Shown here: positions 31,701-40,443 of the stretch, in pieces
How positions within the stretch are numbered: position 1 is the stretch's first letter
Layout: every line of letters starts with the position of its first letter
Assembly: GCA_023091735.1 (NCBI GenBank)
Contig: JALKBU010000078.1
Location: 1-64,000 of the forward strand
Direction of reading: 5' to 3'
Source: Trichomonas tenax
Lineage: Eukaryota > Parabasalia > Trichomonadida > Trichomonadidae
Length of the DNA: 64,000 bases
Position numbers and translations under genes: made by a program
The notes under the pieces: model-generated
What the model was told of the DNA's origin: nothing
Database searches by the model: none
Seen by the model: only the letters and a program-made list of their open reading frames with translations

Positions 31701-32892
31701 TATATTTTGTGGTATTTGGATGAAATAGCAATGATAAATAGTCGATATAAAGATCAAATCTGTCTTTTGAGGCGATCACTAAACCAGCGAATGATTCGAA
31801 GAATTTTGTTGCATATTGCTCTGGAATATCACTCAATATTGGTGATAAAACAGCAACATTCAACTGATGTGAAGGAAATACGTAATCTTTAAGGGAAGAT
31901 GATACTTCAAAGTCTGATAATGAATTTCTCTGTTTGAATGAAATGATATCCTCGTGGAAAGTATATTCATACTCATAGCTAAATCTGTCAAATGAATAAA
32001 ATGTTGGTTTTATGTAATCGATTGTAAAATTTTTGTCGTAGTCGAGCTCTATGAACACATGTGGTGGTATTTCCGCGAAGCAATCGAGTAATTCTGGTTG
32101 TTTAGTAACTTTTGGTAAAGAACTCAGTAATCCTAAAACTTGGGGATTCAGTTGGAATAAAAGTGGATTTATAATTTGAAGAAAACGCGAAAAATCGATA
32201 GGTTGGAATGATTCGGGCGATTTTACGATTGCGGAATTAATTATTTGAAGAATTGTGGAATATTTTCCATTATCATTGATTTGTATGGCTTTATCGAGGA
32301 TATCGACGAGAACGTAGATGTTTTCTTTAGTGCATTTTGCGAAAAATTGTGTTATCACATCAATCGGAACTTGATTTTCAGGATAAGAGTTGTATTTCAA
32401 GGTTAACGAGTTAATTAAGAACATTTGAGTATCTTGGGCAATTAAAGGTTCTAAATTATTTAAATATTTCAAGAATTCGAAATAATATTGCAATTTGTCT
32501 TGATTCAGTGGACTTAGCCACGAAATTATGAAGTAATACGTTAAATCTACCGCAGCCTTCGATGGTGCTGGGTTCATTTTCATATAATTTTTGAATAAAA
32601 TAAAACTTGCCTCATCGAATTGAATGTTAGAATGCAAATTGGACAAAACAACATTATTGTTTGTGTCCGATATTAACCCATCGTATGCTTGTTGAATGAC
32701 TTGCTTGTCTATTGGCGGGATAATGAAAATTCTCGCCAAATTTTGACCATCCGGGGTATCTGTTTCATACGGCATCTTGCTGTTGCAAATTTCCTTCAAG
32801 ACATCGATCATCGGATGATTGATCTGTTTCATGAAAGGAAAAAATTGAGTTTTATGTTTTTTGTCATTTGAATTTACCTCCACAATGTTCAT
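25723..32892 (-). CDS. Giant BEACH-domain protein (LYST/neurobeachin type)
   Basis: A 2389-residue intact frame, the largest gene here. Residues 1-~830 and ~1010-1680 are helical, armadillo-like repeats. About 840-1010 is a concanavalin A-like lectin-fold region (YVGCGIQDQEHYISGIIGS ... TLTFYLKVDV). About 1700-1790 is the PH-like domain preceding BEACH (IDRQIDSQFTMGNETFSIKKE). About 1820-2105 is BEACH, with signatures EISNFEYLMYLNIFGGRSF, YPIFPWVVLDF, WLVRVEPFTSLHL, VPEFYDTPEFLYDLN, CPPWGSRPFKFI and NLHLWIDMIFGFAQK. The last ~280 residues are WD40-like blades. BEACH proteins are large scaffolds for vesicle traffic, lysosome size and autophagy; this would be a cytosolic membrane-associated regulator. 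No signal peptide or transmembrane helix. Which BEACH subclass cannot be told. Confidence 0.95.
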   Translation of the reverse strand: MNIVEVNSNDKKHKTQFFPFMKQINHPMIDVLKEICNSKMPYETDTPDGQNLARIFIIPPIDKQVIQQAYDGLISDTNNNVVLSNLHSNIQFDEASFILFKNYMKMNPAPSKAAVDLTYYFIISWLSPLNQDKLQYYFEFLKYLNNLEPLIAQDTQMFLINSLTLKYNSYPENQVPIDVITQFFAKCTKENIYVLVDILDKAIQINDNGKYSTILQIINSAIVKSPESFQPIDFSRFLQIINPLLFQLNPQVLGLLSSLPKVTKQPELLDCFAEIPPHVFIELDYDKNFTIDYIKPTFYSFDRFSYEYEYTFHEDIISFKQRNSLSDFEVSSSLKDYVFPSHQLNVAVLSPILSDIPEQYATKFFESFAGLVIASKDRFDLYIDYLSLLFHPNTTKYTKNIFDAISFAPIFTSEALFFKQDLGVIGVIRDAVINDFILNHVDCLQVILHSVRSVPFMYAELLGRVLVKIHLVRSFSFVNEDMLDEIVHVLNILLSMLHQQKYEEYFNQIQDARSVIYSFIFAIIEDRETAYRCFKSPGFSISFLSRILDNSLKNLVLEYFQKVLNACTPELVDDLSQAARFIGAIFDFAKDPKFIPNITDLLKTLNNSLMLNNNLALVFQKVIDQVTVFITVNPTLEIIKESLDVILHIHIFIQEYHLTSQQIRRISEAIHALHDSEPRENLVASVLGMAGRSRSINMSGMFMLQNPELIPLFLSLFTSDSSTRKAFAYLDSLAKHSTRNTFLMQKGELDLILIESINHYPEEFDFGGLHFRLKYEESAIQEVILPLISYLSSLKSSPYAAAKFITLFVPGKEYPKYAIPAMEFATKTLSDLSAEASVYVGCGIQDQEHYISGIIGSTLNDGFTLTFYLKVDVPYAQLINSHPMVISILDENNCAIKIFLTGSSLIIKILTTNGVSSAILTSTLDSCKWIPIVISEKRLNETSVQFEYSVNFVNSQAITVQCPQFTDNQLEIRLGAVFDGQCEDENAMSYSTLVSDMALYPSYYHLRDELFRGQNVIKLKRFDTKPLFVYPTVGIEKFTLAECLASNADLFHPFFAYLDKTPPHFLDLLIDMMKELCKVGAQFDFSLISYLLKAENNPDCLTYSLWCRFDSLLETITDKNQMKSLILNIVMNADLWHMAQSKELIRIINNWPSLLEFNLFEIIPFRTLLSYMRVYFYHDPVEKEFIKERNPDLDINACYSSLIKILKAHKMTEMDMAAIVSHCGSCQDTEQVVSLLGVLQNNGRTEFLSTSKLLFYLLKPKKERIFIATLRAIAALSGEHFAHYVEVIIPMMKSFFCTVELFEGLIAVIKEIPLAFPLLIIIAVELKIRTFETRFVEETASVLLSIRVPPRLITPLWIIWPAILSNHLEQEYFVQNVGFTGNLILDSDSFSFFEESIAHIELLSATRKDEEYLNFIAEVSKVVVDIKFSPMYDSRLFALCSKLLLLHRDYMIMSPVLKELYDDSPFHPEQRMKLSLSRNMDKYSMSVKSFNLGDLVKETPRSLLASFSKLSVGTNSMSHKILPTIQFDQFSLASTYFASYTQEFNVIPQFGYRGQESLLQTVCQIFTALKEVSNVELCIGDYLQRILKHEKIDVQLQTSLIELSIHYINQHSNNDNLRILQNRTKTHWIACDKRSQAYTFLFDTGIASIASGDIDAQLESSYSLVNKTARLWHQLKKQLMNESSAWGKQTPKKIFKKSFRTIGEIEEPLIKRWIPHKFKFDIEPTQGRPCRVIKIDRQIDSQFTMGNETFSIKKEGFTKTYKYTDLKYVLQRAPFHRYTAIELFFNDGRTIFLDFAPIRSLQDIEKKFQSLCPSSTIVQVNNFQNFFHKMGITDKWLRDEISNFEYLMYLNIFGGRSFRHPALYPIFPWVVLDFISDTVALSDNQMRDLQWPISAQTPLQRKTLGQKLEDSSFLYFSAPSNPTIVAHWLVRVEPFTSLHLDNEGGHFDVQSRMFTSLSTTTVQVLESSFSWECVPEFYDTPEFLYDLNKRDIGDVTCPPWGSRPFKFICEQRRVLESDYVTSNLHLWIDMIFGFAQKDNKVRKQRLNSFNEILTEEVWKTEEPDLDEDVIEITLNKSGHLPSTLFKEPHPMKVLPPLPKLLLTQPLLTMIENKPPIEKATIVNFDYPTITFCVVYNNGSSETLIVEIDSNKNTKTVNLSKIESNSIKTPYVGGFIVSGNKYIKLFNHNGTETNNITSDHPVLFHTTMKPLVYVCRDASIRSINGEINIRTSLTDRIVCLTSSDRYKIAVVCTTSSRLVVYRYDGSFMYDVYLGNVVPEKVMISSITGTIIVYSSNLISVYTVNGFKVEDVKVPYRVTCWTSFVDIYCSEYLVCVDQSGNIYVSRLKELNFDKASYIFSGAYPVCIAYNKGILCVLGQLGKVFAVPINTD

Positions 32893-34139
32893 TTTTATTC
32901 GATTTTTGGACTTTTCTCAATATATAGATTCTAAATCACTAATAATGTTTCGAAAAAAATAACCTAAATTTGAGATTTCATTTCACCTCTCGGGTCATAA
33001 AAAGTGAATTTTTCTCTATAAACAATGAGCTATTTTCATTATTTACATTATATTCATATACATGACTATATCTTTCATTTATTTACTTATTTAAAATCTT
33101 AATATATTGTATATATAATGATATAAAATAGATTTTTCATTGTTTAGAAAAAAAGTGAGTCGATAGCACGATATCTATGTTTTATACTCTTAGGATGTAA
33201 TCGTTTTGTAAAACAAATTTATGATTTACTCAAAAATTATTATATTGCATTAAAAATTCAAAAAGATAATATAGCCATAGTGGACTGCATTATTATCTAA
33301 TGATGGAGCTCTATAAAATAATGATTAAATTGTGTCAGTATGTCATTGCGAATACATTATATAGAAGAAACCTTTTTGTTTATATGGTAAACTATACCAT
33401 ATAGTATGCCATATAATAATATATCCCCGTGTAATGTAAATAATATGAAGAATTATGTTGAACTTCAATATTAATCAGATATATGAGTTGTTATTTTTAG
33501 GTTGGCAGCAGAAACTCTTTGTCAATGTTTCATGCCTTGTATCTTTCAGTAGTGGCTTGTAAATAAAGAAATTTCGTTGTGATATTTAAAATTTTGATTG
33601 ATAACACGGAATATTGAATCAATAGACTAAATTTCTGCCTTTCAATGATTTACATAAGCATACTCTTTGATTTTCAAAGGATAATTTGTCAAGATACTGA
33701 GCGAAGTTAGAGCATTTGATGGATATATTTAACAAAAGTTTGATTTAATTATGAATGAGGCCTATTTTGGGAAGCTCATCGATCTATCGCGTAAAATAGA
33801 GGCGAAAACAAGATTTTTTAGCCATTTACTCATCGAAAAGAAGACTTTTATCGATAAAGAAATAATTATAAAGAACTGAAAAAATCAAAATTTTAGCTTG
33901 AAAAAATCAATTATGCGTTTTTCTCGGTGAAAAACGGCTATCTAAGGGAATTAAAACATTAGAATAGTTTAATTATTGATCATAAATTGATTCATAAAGT
34001 CAAAATATTGAAATGCATTGATATAATTTCGATTTCAATATCTTTGTATGGAATCAAGATATGGGACTAAAGTGATCTATATCACATCGAAGACCATGGT
34101 TGTTTTATATATAGATTATCCATGGCAAAAAAAGAAAAA
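32893..34139. other. Gene-poor upstream region of the BEACH gene
   Basis: About 1.25 kb, AT-rich. It contains a small palindrome, ATATGGTA/TACCATAT, at 33382-33402, and a 42-codon protein-like frame at 33751 described separately. No promoter motif identified. Confidence 0.45.
33751..33879 (+). pseudogene. Possible 42-codon gene-start fragment
   Basis: ATG opens a short frame, MNEAYFGKLIDLSRKIEAKT then RFFSHLLIEKKTFIDKEIII, ending TGA. Residue balance and codons (GCC, CTC ATC GAT, GCG) are unlike the surrounding sequence. The frame remains partly readable past the stop. It may be the 5' end of a dead gene or a small gene; no family recognised. Confidence 0.25.
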
Positions 34140-36010
34140 ACAAAATTTTGATGGAGGAAGATTTTATTCTTGTTCCTTTTTTCATTAAGAGTATGCACAT
34201 AATCATTGGCAAATGTTTGTGTGCATTTTAATCACTTCGATTTCCTTGGATCTCGTTCAACAGGTTTTCTTGGATTCATGTTACAGGTTACTGAGTAGGA
34301 CTGTTCTAATATTCAGGACATAGTTATTTCAATTGGGGTATGCTTGGTAACAATTGGTTAAAATTGGAAACAAATTTTGAATTGTTCATGCTGGCACGTG
34401 TTATCAATGGGGGAAAAATGAACTTTTTGGATGTGTGGACAGTCCTGTATGACATTTGTTATCTTTTGTTAAATTTGGAATCTTTGGTATCAGTAATCAT
34501 GTATCAAGGGAATTATTACCTAGGGAATCAGTGGAAAACTTCTTTGGGACGTCATGTTTGGAGAAAGTAACCTTCTATGGTGACTTTATTTAGCCGCTAT
34601 TTTGGTTATCATTTGTTATCATTGATTATTGAGGAATAGGATCGAAATCATTACTAGGGAGGTATTGCTAGATTCTGAAACAGGTAATTTTTTTTGATTT
34701 GATATTTTTTTTGATACTTTTTGAGCTTTTTCTTTTTTTGGTTTTTTATGGTTTACTTTTTTTTTTTGATTTTATCACTTTATTTATATGGGTTTTGTAT
34801 TTTTGCGATACTATTGTTTTTTTTTTGATTTTTTGCAGAACAAATATTGAGTCTATTGGGACCACTTCGTGTATCTGTGAGTCTGTGGTATCTTTTTTTG
34901 TATCTTTTGTATCTTTGTGTGTCAATGGTAGCTTTAGTATATCTCTGAGTAGCTTGTATTTCTATGAATCTCTAATCTGTTTTCTTACTGTTGAGTTCTG
35001 CGGGGTTTGTAATAATCTTTGTCAGAAATTGTGTTACTAAGCATCATGATCAGGAGCTATACCTTCAAAAGGTGTTGCTATGAGTCAGAAGTGTATCTTT
35101 TGAGAATTGAAGGTAATCTTTTGGAAAATTTGAATCCTGATTAAAGTTGAGCCTGTATGACCTGAAAGATGCAAAAATTAGTAACAGGAAATGATCTAGC
35201 AATATGAAACCTGTTATAGGAAACTTGTTTTGTTAATCTGTGTATCGAAGGGAAAAATATTGTAACTTGCATTAATTTGGGACTATTTTGGGAACTTTTG
35301 AACCAATGTATCTTTGAGAATTGGTTATTTGGTATCACTTTGGAACTTTGAAATCTTGAATGTTTTGTAACTGTGGTAACTTGTTTTGGAAATGTTCTGG
35401 TGCTTGCCTGGATCAGGAAATTTGTTGTAAGAGGTTGCAAGAGGTTTAAATCTGTGACTAGAAGTGATTGTTAACTAGAAAGGAGGAATAAAACGTTAAA
35501 CATGGAAATTTAGAACCATTACAATGTAGCTTGGTTTATTGGAATACCATAAACATTAAATCCAAATGTGAAAGATCTTTTGTGATCATGTAAGTAAAAA
35601 TCATGGATTTGGGACATAAAGCACATAATGGGAACACTTTGTCTGTATCAATGAAGCGCAAAAATGTTTTTATGATGAGCAAAAATGTTTCTATGAAATC
35701 TCTAAAGTGTATTATTGAGTCTTAGTAAGTGGAATCAAGGTAACTGAGCAAAGCATCTATAAATGTATCAATGGAAAGAAATAATGTATCAATGAGTCAA
35801 AGATGCCTTTCTTTCATGTGCTTGGAGCATGATTTTGTCCTCCTTTGATCCATAAAGTCTTCACTCCTGTGACTGCTTGTTGACTGTGTTTCAGGATATA
35901 GGATAAAGATGGAACTAGACTCCGAGATGTTAAAGAAGTGTATCATGGGAAAACAGTATATGAAACAGGAGCCTCATACCCTATTACTTGGAATCAGGAG
36001 TACGTGAGGT
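34140..36010. repeat. T/G-rich, strand-asymmetric degenerate low-complexity tract
   Basis: The plus strand is rich in T and G and poor in C for about 1.8 kb. It contains long T-runs (34685-34840) and many short variants of GGTATCA, TTTGGAA, TGTATCAATG and TGTATCTTTG. A 23-bp unit, AGCRCAAAAATGTTTYTATG-like, is repeated at about 35655 and 35678. The one long frame inside (34699-35040) is just Phe/Leu/Val from the T-runs. I read it as degenerate satellite-like or non-coding transcribed sequence. Boundaries are approximate. Confidence 0.5.
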
Positions 36011-37109
36011 CTAGATGACGAAACAAACAGTGAAGAAACCGTCGATTTTGTTATCACATCACAATCAAGAACGGTTTTATCACAAATCTAAAATCATTCT
36101 TTCATTGTTTTGACACAATAAAATTTTACATGAATATTCTTTAAAATATCGATCTAGACACAGAATAGGTGAGAAAATTTAAAATCTAAATTGAGAGAAA
36201 GATTTTAGATTTATATTTTGTTTATAATTTGTCAGCCCAAAGTTTAGTTTCTATAAAACTGTTTTATTTGTCTCAAATATAGTAATTATAGCTTAAAAAT
36301 GGAATTATCGCGAGAAATCAATAAAATCTATTTTATTTTTTTGAAAAGAAAGCGTCAAATTCTCATTTTACATTTAAAACAATCTTTAGCTACATCAGGA
36401 GATATGCATTATTGAAGAGATTTGGTAAAATTTGACACAAGATTTATACTTTTGAAAGAAAATCGATCAATCATCTGTTTACATTAATCACCACTTTATC
36501 TTATATCATTTCATTGTTATGGAAGTATTTGTGTAGTTTAATTCATTTTATTTGGGATGCTTTTTGATTCATCTTTTGAGAGGGAATCGATAATGAACCT
36601 TTTTATACTATAAAATAGCTTAGACAGCATCTGAGTAAGTTATATTTACAATAGCAAAGATATATCCAAAAACAATTTTTCAAATTTTGACAAGACTTAA
36701 TGTTGAGCCTTTTCGCTTTTGCAAACACTTATAACATCTGAAGCGCAATATGATTTATAAAGAAATTGCATAAAATTTAACAGATTATTTGGAGAAAATT
36801 TTGCATTTATTTCATTTTCGCTCTATGATATTTGGGTTATCAAAGGCTTCCATAGCGTCGATTAAATCCAGCTTAACAAGAGGTCATGTAAGTTAAATTT
36901 TTATCGATTTTGATATTTTCCACAATTCCAACTTTGTAGCTTTTGAATAGTCATGCTTGGACTTTCTATATACAGATTTATAGTTAATATGACTTCAAAC
37001 ATGAGATTTAATCAACAACAGAATATTTCATTGATTATCGCTAATTTTGCTTCATCAAATGAAAACACAACCCAGTTATAATGTACAACAATTTATGAAA
37101 ACACAATCA
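36011..37109. other. Intergenic, nothing recognised
   Basis: About 1.1 kb of ordinary AT-rich sequence between the T/G-rich tract and the thioredoxin-fold gene. No coding or structured feature seen. Confidence 0.5.
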
Positions 37110-38087
37110 TTATATATTTTGAAGTCCACAATTATCTGGGTTTTTGAGGCATTTTTGAACAGTATCAATTAGCTTCGATTCGTTTTTCAGATGGATATAC
37201 TTCGACTTTGTGGCGTCTAAAATCGTTATTTGAGATTTGGAAATAATATCAACTGACCAATCGCTGTCTCCTTGGAAGAATTTAACGGGCTGACCTGAAA
37301 ATACAACCAATTTCTTAACGTAATTAGCATCAATCCTATCAGCATTAAAGCAAACACAGAATTTCGATGGACGATTGCACTCTGTCTTGAATTCATATGG
37401 AAGATAAAGTTGCGGAGGCAACAGTTCTTCCTGATATTGACCTTCGTAGAAAGCGTTGATTATTTTTGTTAAATTCTTCAAATGTTTCAATACAATTGTA
37501 TTTGTTTGGTTTTGCATAACAACTCCCGACGGTCCGAAAACACTAAATTGAATCTTCCAATGCGCGCTGTTTGAATATGAAAGATTTGTTTTATCTTTGA
37601 GTTTGCAAGAAAGAAGTTTCCATTGAAAAGGTGCAGTGTTCTTTGTAGAAAAGAGAACGGCATAATTTTTTCCACTTTTTTTGAATTCTGGATCGAATTG
37701 TGCTAAGCAACCAGGATAAAACGGCGAAATTCCATCAATAATAGTTTCAACTTGGCGTGGGCCATCGTAAAAATCAAATCCTTCGGAATGATATATGATC
37801 ATCGTAGGTAAATACATAACTCCATATCGAACTGCTGCATCAAAGAACTTAGAAGTATCATAACCGCCGAATTTAACGTATCCGTGTAATTGCTTTGCTG
37901 CTTCATTGAAGGCAGGCGCCGTCTGGCGACATGCAGGACAGAAATCTCCGTAAAACATGATAAACCAGACAGTTCCTGGGTCTCTTCCTTCGATGGTTTT
38001 GTTCCAATTTTGATCGTTCAACTCGTCAACGAATGGAGACTTTTCAATTTTTGCTGCGAAAATCGAAGAAATGAAGAAGAAAAGCAT
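37110..38087 (-). CDS. Secretory thioredoxin-fold (PDI-like) protein
   Basis: A 325-residue protein. MLFFFISSIFAAK is a clear signal peptide. The N-terminal domain (about 20-140) is a thioredoxin fold with active site YGDFCPACRQ (Cys50, Cys53) and the cis-Pro block YGVMYLPTMIIY, so it should act as an oxidoreductase or isomerase in the ER or secretory path. The remaining ~180 residues lack a second CxxC; they may be a redox-inactive thioredoxin-like domain (ECNRPSKFCVCFNADRIDANYVKKLVVFSG) as in PDI families. The C-terminus is GLQNI, not KDEL-like, so ER retention by the usual signal is not supported. An initiator TCATTTT lies 11 nt upstream of the ATG. Confidence 0.88.
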   Translation of the reverse strand: MLFFFISSIFAAKIEKSPFVDELNDQNWNKTIEGRDPGTVWFIMFYGDFCPACRQTAPAFNEAAKQLHGYVKFGGYDTSKFFDAAVRYGVMYLPTMIIYHSEGFDFYDGPRQVETIIDGISPFYPGCLAQFDPEFKKSGKNYAVLFSTKNTAPFQWKLLSCKLKDKTNLSYSNSAHWKIQFSVFGPSGVVMQNQTNTIVLKHLKNLTKIINAFYEGQYQEELLPPQLYLPYEFKTECNRPSKFCVCFNADRIDANYVKKLVVFSGQPVKFFQGDSDWSVDIISKSQITILDATKSKYIHLKNESKLIDTVQKCLKNPDNCGLQNI

Positions 38088-38093
38088 TATATA

Positions 38094-38100
38094 AAAATGA
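38094..38100 (-). promoter_or_regulatory. Initiator of the PDI-like gene
   Basis: Minus-strand TCATTTT fits TCAYWWW; its +1 A (38098) is 11 nt before the ATG at 38087. Confidence 0.55.
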
Positions 38101-38911
38101 AATCAAATATTATACTTTTGATTTTGATTCATGTTTATTGATGTGATATCGCCTGATTTTGATTTTATAATCTGAAATCATAAAATATTTCAAATCTTCT
38201 AAAAACAATTAATATTTAAACATAACTACTTACTGTCATTCAATCCTTAGACAGTCAAGGCATAAAGATGAAATAAATTATATTTTTGAAAAATATTTTG
38301 TTTATAGGTTCTATATTACTGTGAATCAACTAAGCTCATGAAGTATAGTTAATCTACAAGCAGTAGTATCATAATTACATTTCAGATTTTTGAGTATCAT
38401 TGATTAGTGTGTTCAGCCTTTATAAAGATATGACTCAATTAGCTGGCTCATATATGTTTGATTGACACCATAAATGTTCACTAAGTGTCAAAAAATACCC
38501 CAGTGGAAATATTATCATTGATTTTTCAAAACAAATCATGAATTTAAAATGCATATATGAAGGTGAGTTCAGGTCTAAACTCTCCAATGCTAGAAATGAA
38601 AAGTCAAATCCATTGAAAATTGGATTTGCATGACAGTGATTTTATGTTGTACCAATACAGTTCTGACATAATGCATTACATTGGAGTAGTTTATGCTGCT
38701 TAGATTCAGAGATTATAAATTCACATAATTTTTCTTGAATGTAAAGGGTGATTTCACATTCGTCCATTCAATAGGGGAAAGTTTTAAAAGAATGGTTCGA
38801 CAAATGAAAGAATCACATTCCGGAAGATGTCAGAAAAAATATTTAAAATTAAATAAAAAGTTTACATTATTAATGGTGATAATCGCCTTAAATTCTATAT
38901 CGACCAATACT
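38101..38911. other. Intergenic, nothing recognised
   Basis: About 810 AT-rich bases downstream of the Myb gene and upstream of the PDI-like gene. No coding frame in either sense resembles a family. Confidence 0.5.
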
Positions 38912-39559
38912 TTACTGTCCAAGGGTCTCCTTGAAATCATTCTGGTTCATCTCAAGAGGTTGCTGCAGATAAACATCTGCGTTTCCTTGTTCCTGGAGCT
39001 TCTTGGCGATATGGAAGTACTTGAATCTGCACTGTACATCTGTGCGATCACCGAGTTGCTGAGCAACACGGGTCCAAGACTTTGTGCCAATGATCTGGAC
39101 AGCCTTCAGAAGCTTCTCTTCTTCCTCCGGCGTCCAGTTAGCCTTGTTAATAGCCGGGTTAAGGACGCGATTCCAACGCTGACTGCATTGAGCGCGTGTT
39201 CTGCCGTTTCCGACCAAGTTTGCGACTGTACCCCAGTCATTTGGACCGTGCTCTTGGACTCCCTGCCTCAGGCGCTCGTCTTCTTCGGTCGTCCATTGCT
39301 GGGATTTGCTTCTTGTATTTCTTTTTGATGGTGGCATTGTTTGGTTGGGGTCTTTGATCTTCTCGAGAAATGAGTCAGGCTTCAAGTACTGCGAAATAGC
39401 TGATAAAAATTGATCATGACCTATTTTGTGGCTCAAATGTTCTTGAAGGATATTCATGACAGCCTGCAGGTTCTCTTCAGTGTCCTCAATGAGTTCGTTC
39501 CTCACTGAACTGATGGTATTCCTGATATCATTACTATCGTTCATGAGCTCAGTTGACAT
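38912..39559 (-). CDS. R2R3 Myb-like DNA-binding protein
   Basis: A 215-residue nuclear protein. Residues ~1-85 are an acidic, helical leader. Two Myb repeats follow. The first is QQWTTEEDERLRQGVQEHGPNDWGTVANLV.GRTRAQCSQRWNRVL, with Trp at all three core positions. The second is ANWTPEEEEKLLKAVQIIGTKSWTRVAQQLGDRTDVQCRFKYFH, with Trp, Trp and an aromatic in place of the third. The last ~35 residues are Gln-rich. Trichomonad R2R3 Mybs bind TAACGATA/TATCGT-type sites and regulate genes such as adhesins. Codons are C/G-rich. The stop is TAA followed by A. The upstream region carries several motifs listed separately, including a TATCGT on the coding strand, so autoregulation is possible. Confidence 0.93.
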   Translation of the reverse strand: MSTELMNDSNDIRNTISSVRNELIEDTEENLQAVMNILQEHLSHKIGHDQFLSAISQYLKPDSFLEKIKDPNQTMPPSKRNTRSKSQQWTTEEDERLRQGVQEHGPNDWGTVANLVGNGRTRAQCSQRWNRVLNPAINKANWTPEEEEKLLKAVQIIGTKSWTRVAQQLGDRTDVQCRFKYFHIAKKLQEQGNADVYLQQPLEMNQNDFKETLGQ

Positions 39560-39835
39560 TTTGTAAATTTATTTCAATTTTAGCGCCAAACCGCCAACCG
39601 TTTTTACGATATTGCTCAGAGATTAGAATGCTTTAATGTTCAATATTTTGACATTTGTAAATTTACAAAGTCCCCGCCATTTTTGTAAATTTTATCACGT
39701 TTTTGTTCCAAAAGTGAAGTGAGATAAATTTTCTATTCGATACCAAATATGGAGTATGGATTAGAAATCCGTTTTGACATGTAAATTTACAATTTGACAA
39801 TAAAAATATTTTCAACTCAAATTTACAAAAAACTG
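39560..39835 (-). promoter_or_regulatory. Motif-rich Myb promoter: E2F-like site, Myb-site-like element and TGTAAATTTACA palindromes
   Basis: On the coding (minus) strand, TTTGGCGC (39583-39590) is an exact match to the general E2F consensus TTTSSCGC, 24 bp before the ATG, and sits in a GC-rich patch with CGGTTGGCGG. TATCGT (39606-39611) matches the trichomonad Myb element MRE-2r. A palindrome TGTAAATTTACA or its half occurs five times: 39560-39571, 39654-39669 (perfect 16-bp palindrome), 39681-39692, 39780-39791 and 39819-39830. Such clustering is not seen elsewhere upstream of genes here. Function is inferred. Confidence 0.5.
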
Positions 39836-40443
39836 CTCACATACCTAATCTCTTTTTCGAAGATTGCTTCTTTTTGAACGATTTTTGGAGAAAATGGTGC
39901 CAAAAATTGAAACATGTGAATTAGTCTTTTTCCTTATGATATCATATCCGTCTTTTGAATGCAGAATAGCTCGCAAAAATCCGTTCCATAAAGACAAAAA
40001 ACGAGTTTATATTTGTAATTATTCGTTATTTTGCCCGCCATACAAAGCTTCTATTCAACCTCTATATTTCACTTCTTCTATTAAAAGTTGCTGTTTTCCT
40101 ACTCTAACGAAAATCAAAATCGATATCATGCCAAAAATTCTAAATTTGATCGATTGCTTACATGTGGTAAACTTTGAATATTATTGTTAAGTTAAAATTA
40201 AGAATAAAACATAGCTATTATCGATAAAAAGATTCGAAATTTTCATAATTTTCAAGAAATTAGTTTTTAGACATCAATAACTTTGCAATTATATTAAAAA
40301 ACTTCTATGCATGATAATTCAAAGAGCAAAATTATTGTTTTATTAATATAAATAGTCTTTTATTTCAATTCGATGGTGAGTAGAAAAAATAGTGCAATTT
40401 CCAAACCAAATTTTAAAAAACAAACAAACAAAAAACAAATATA
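39836..40443. other. Intergenic, nothing firm
   Basis: A 108-codon plus-strand frame (39864-40190) is open but has mixed composition and no family resemblance; I do not call it a gene. The remainder is AT-rich. Confidence 0.4.

Noticed and set aside
34699..35040. 113-codon frame resembling a membrane protein (Phe/Leu-rich)
   Set aside because: Its hydrophobicity comes from T-runs in the low-complexity tract; no start context, no family, codon use is simply TTT/TTG.
38735..39328. 197-codon plus-strand frame over the Myb gene
   Set aside because: It is the antisense shadow of the Myb coding region, whose two repeats are unmistakable on the minus strand.
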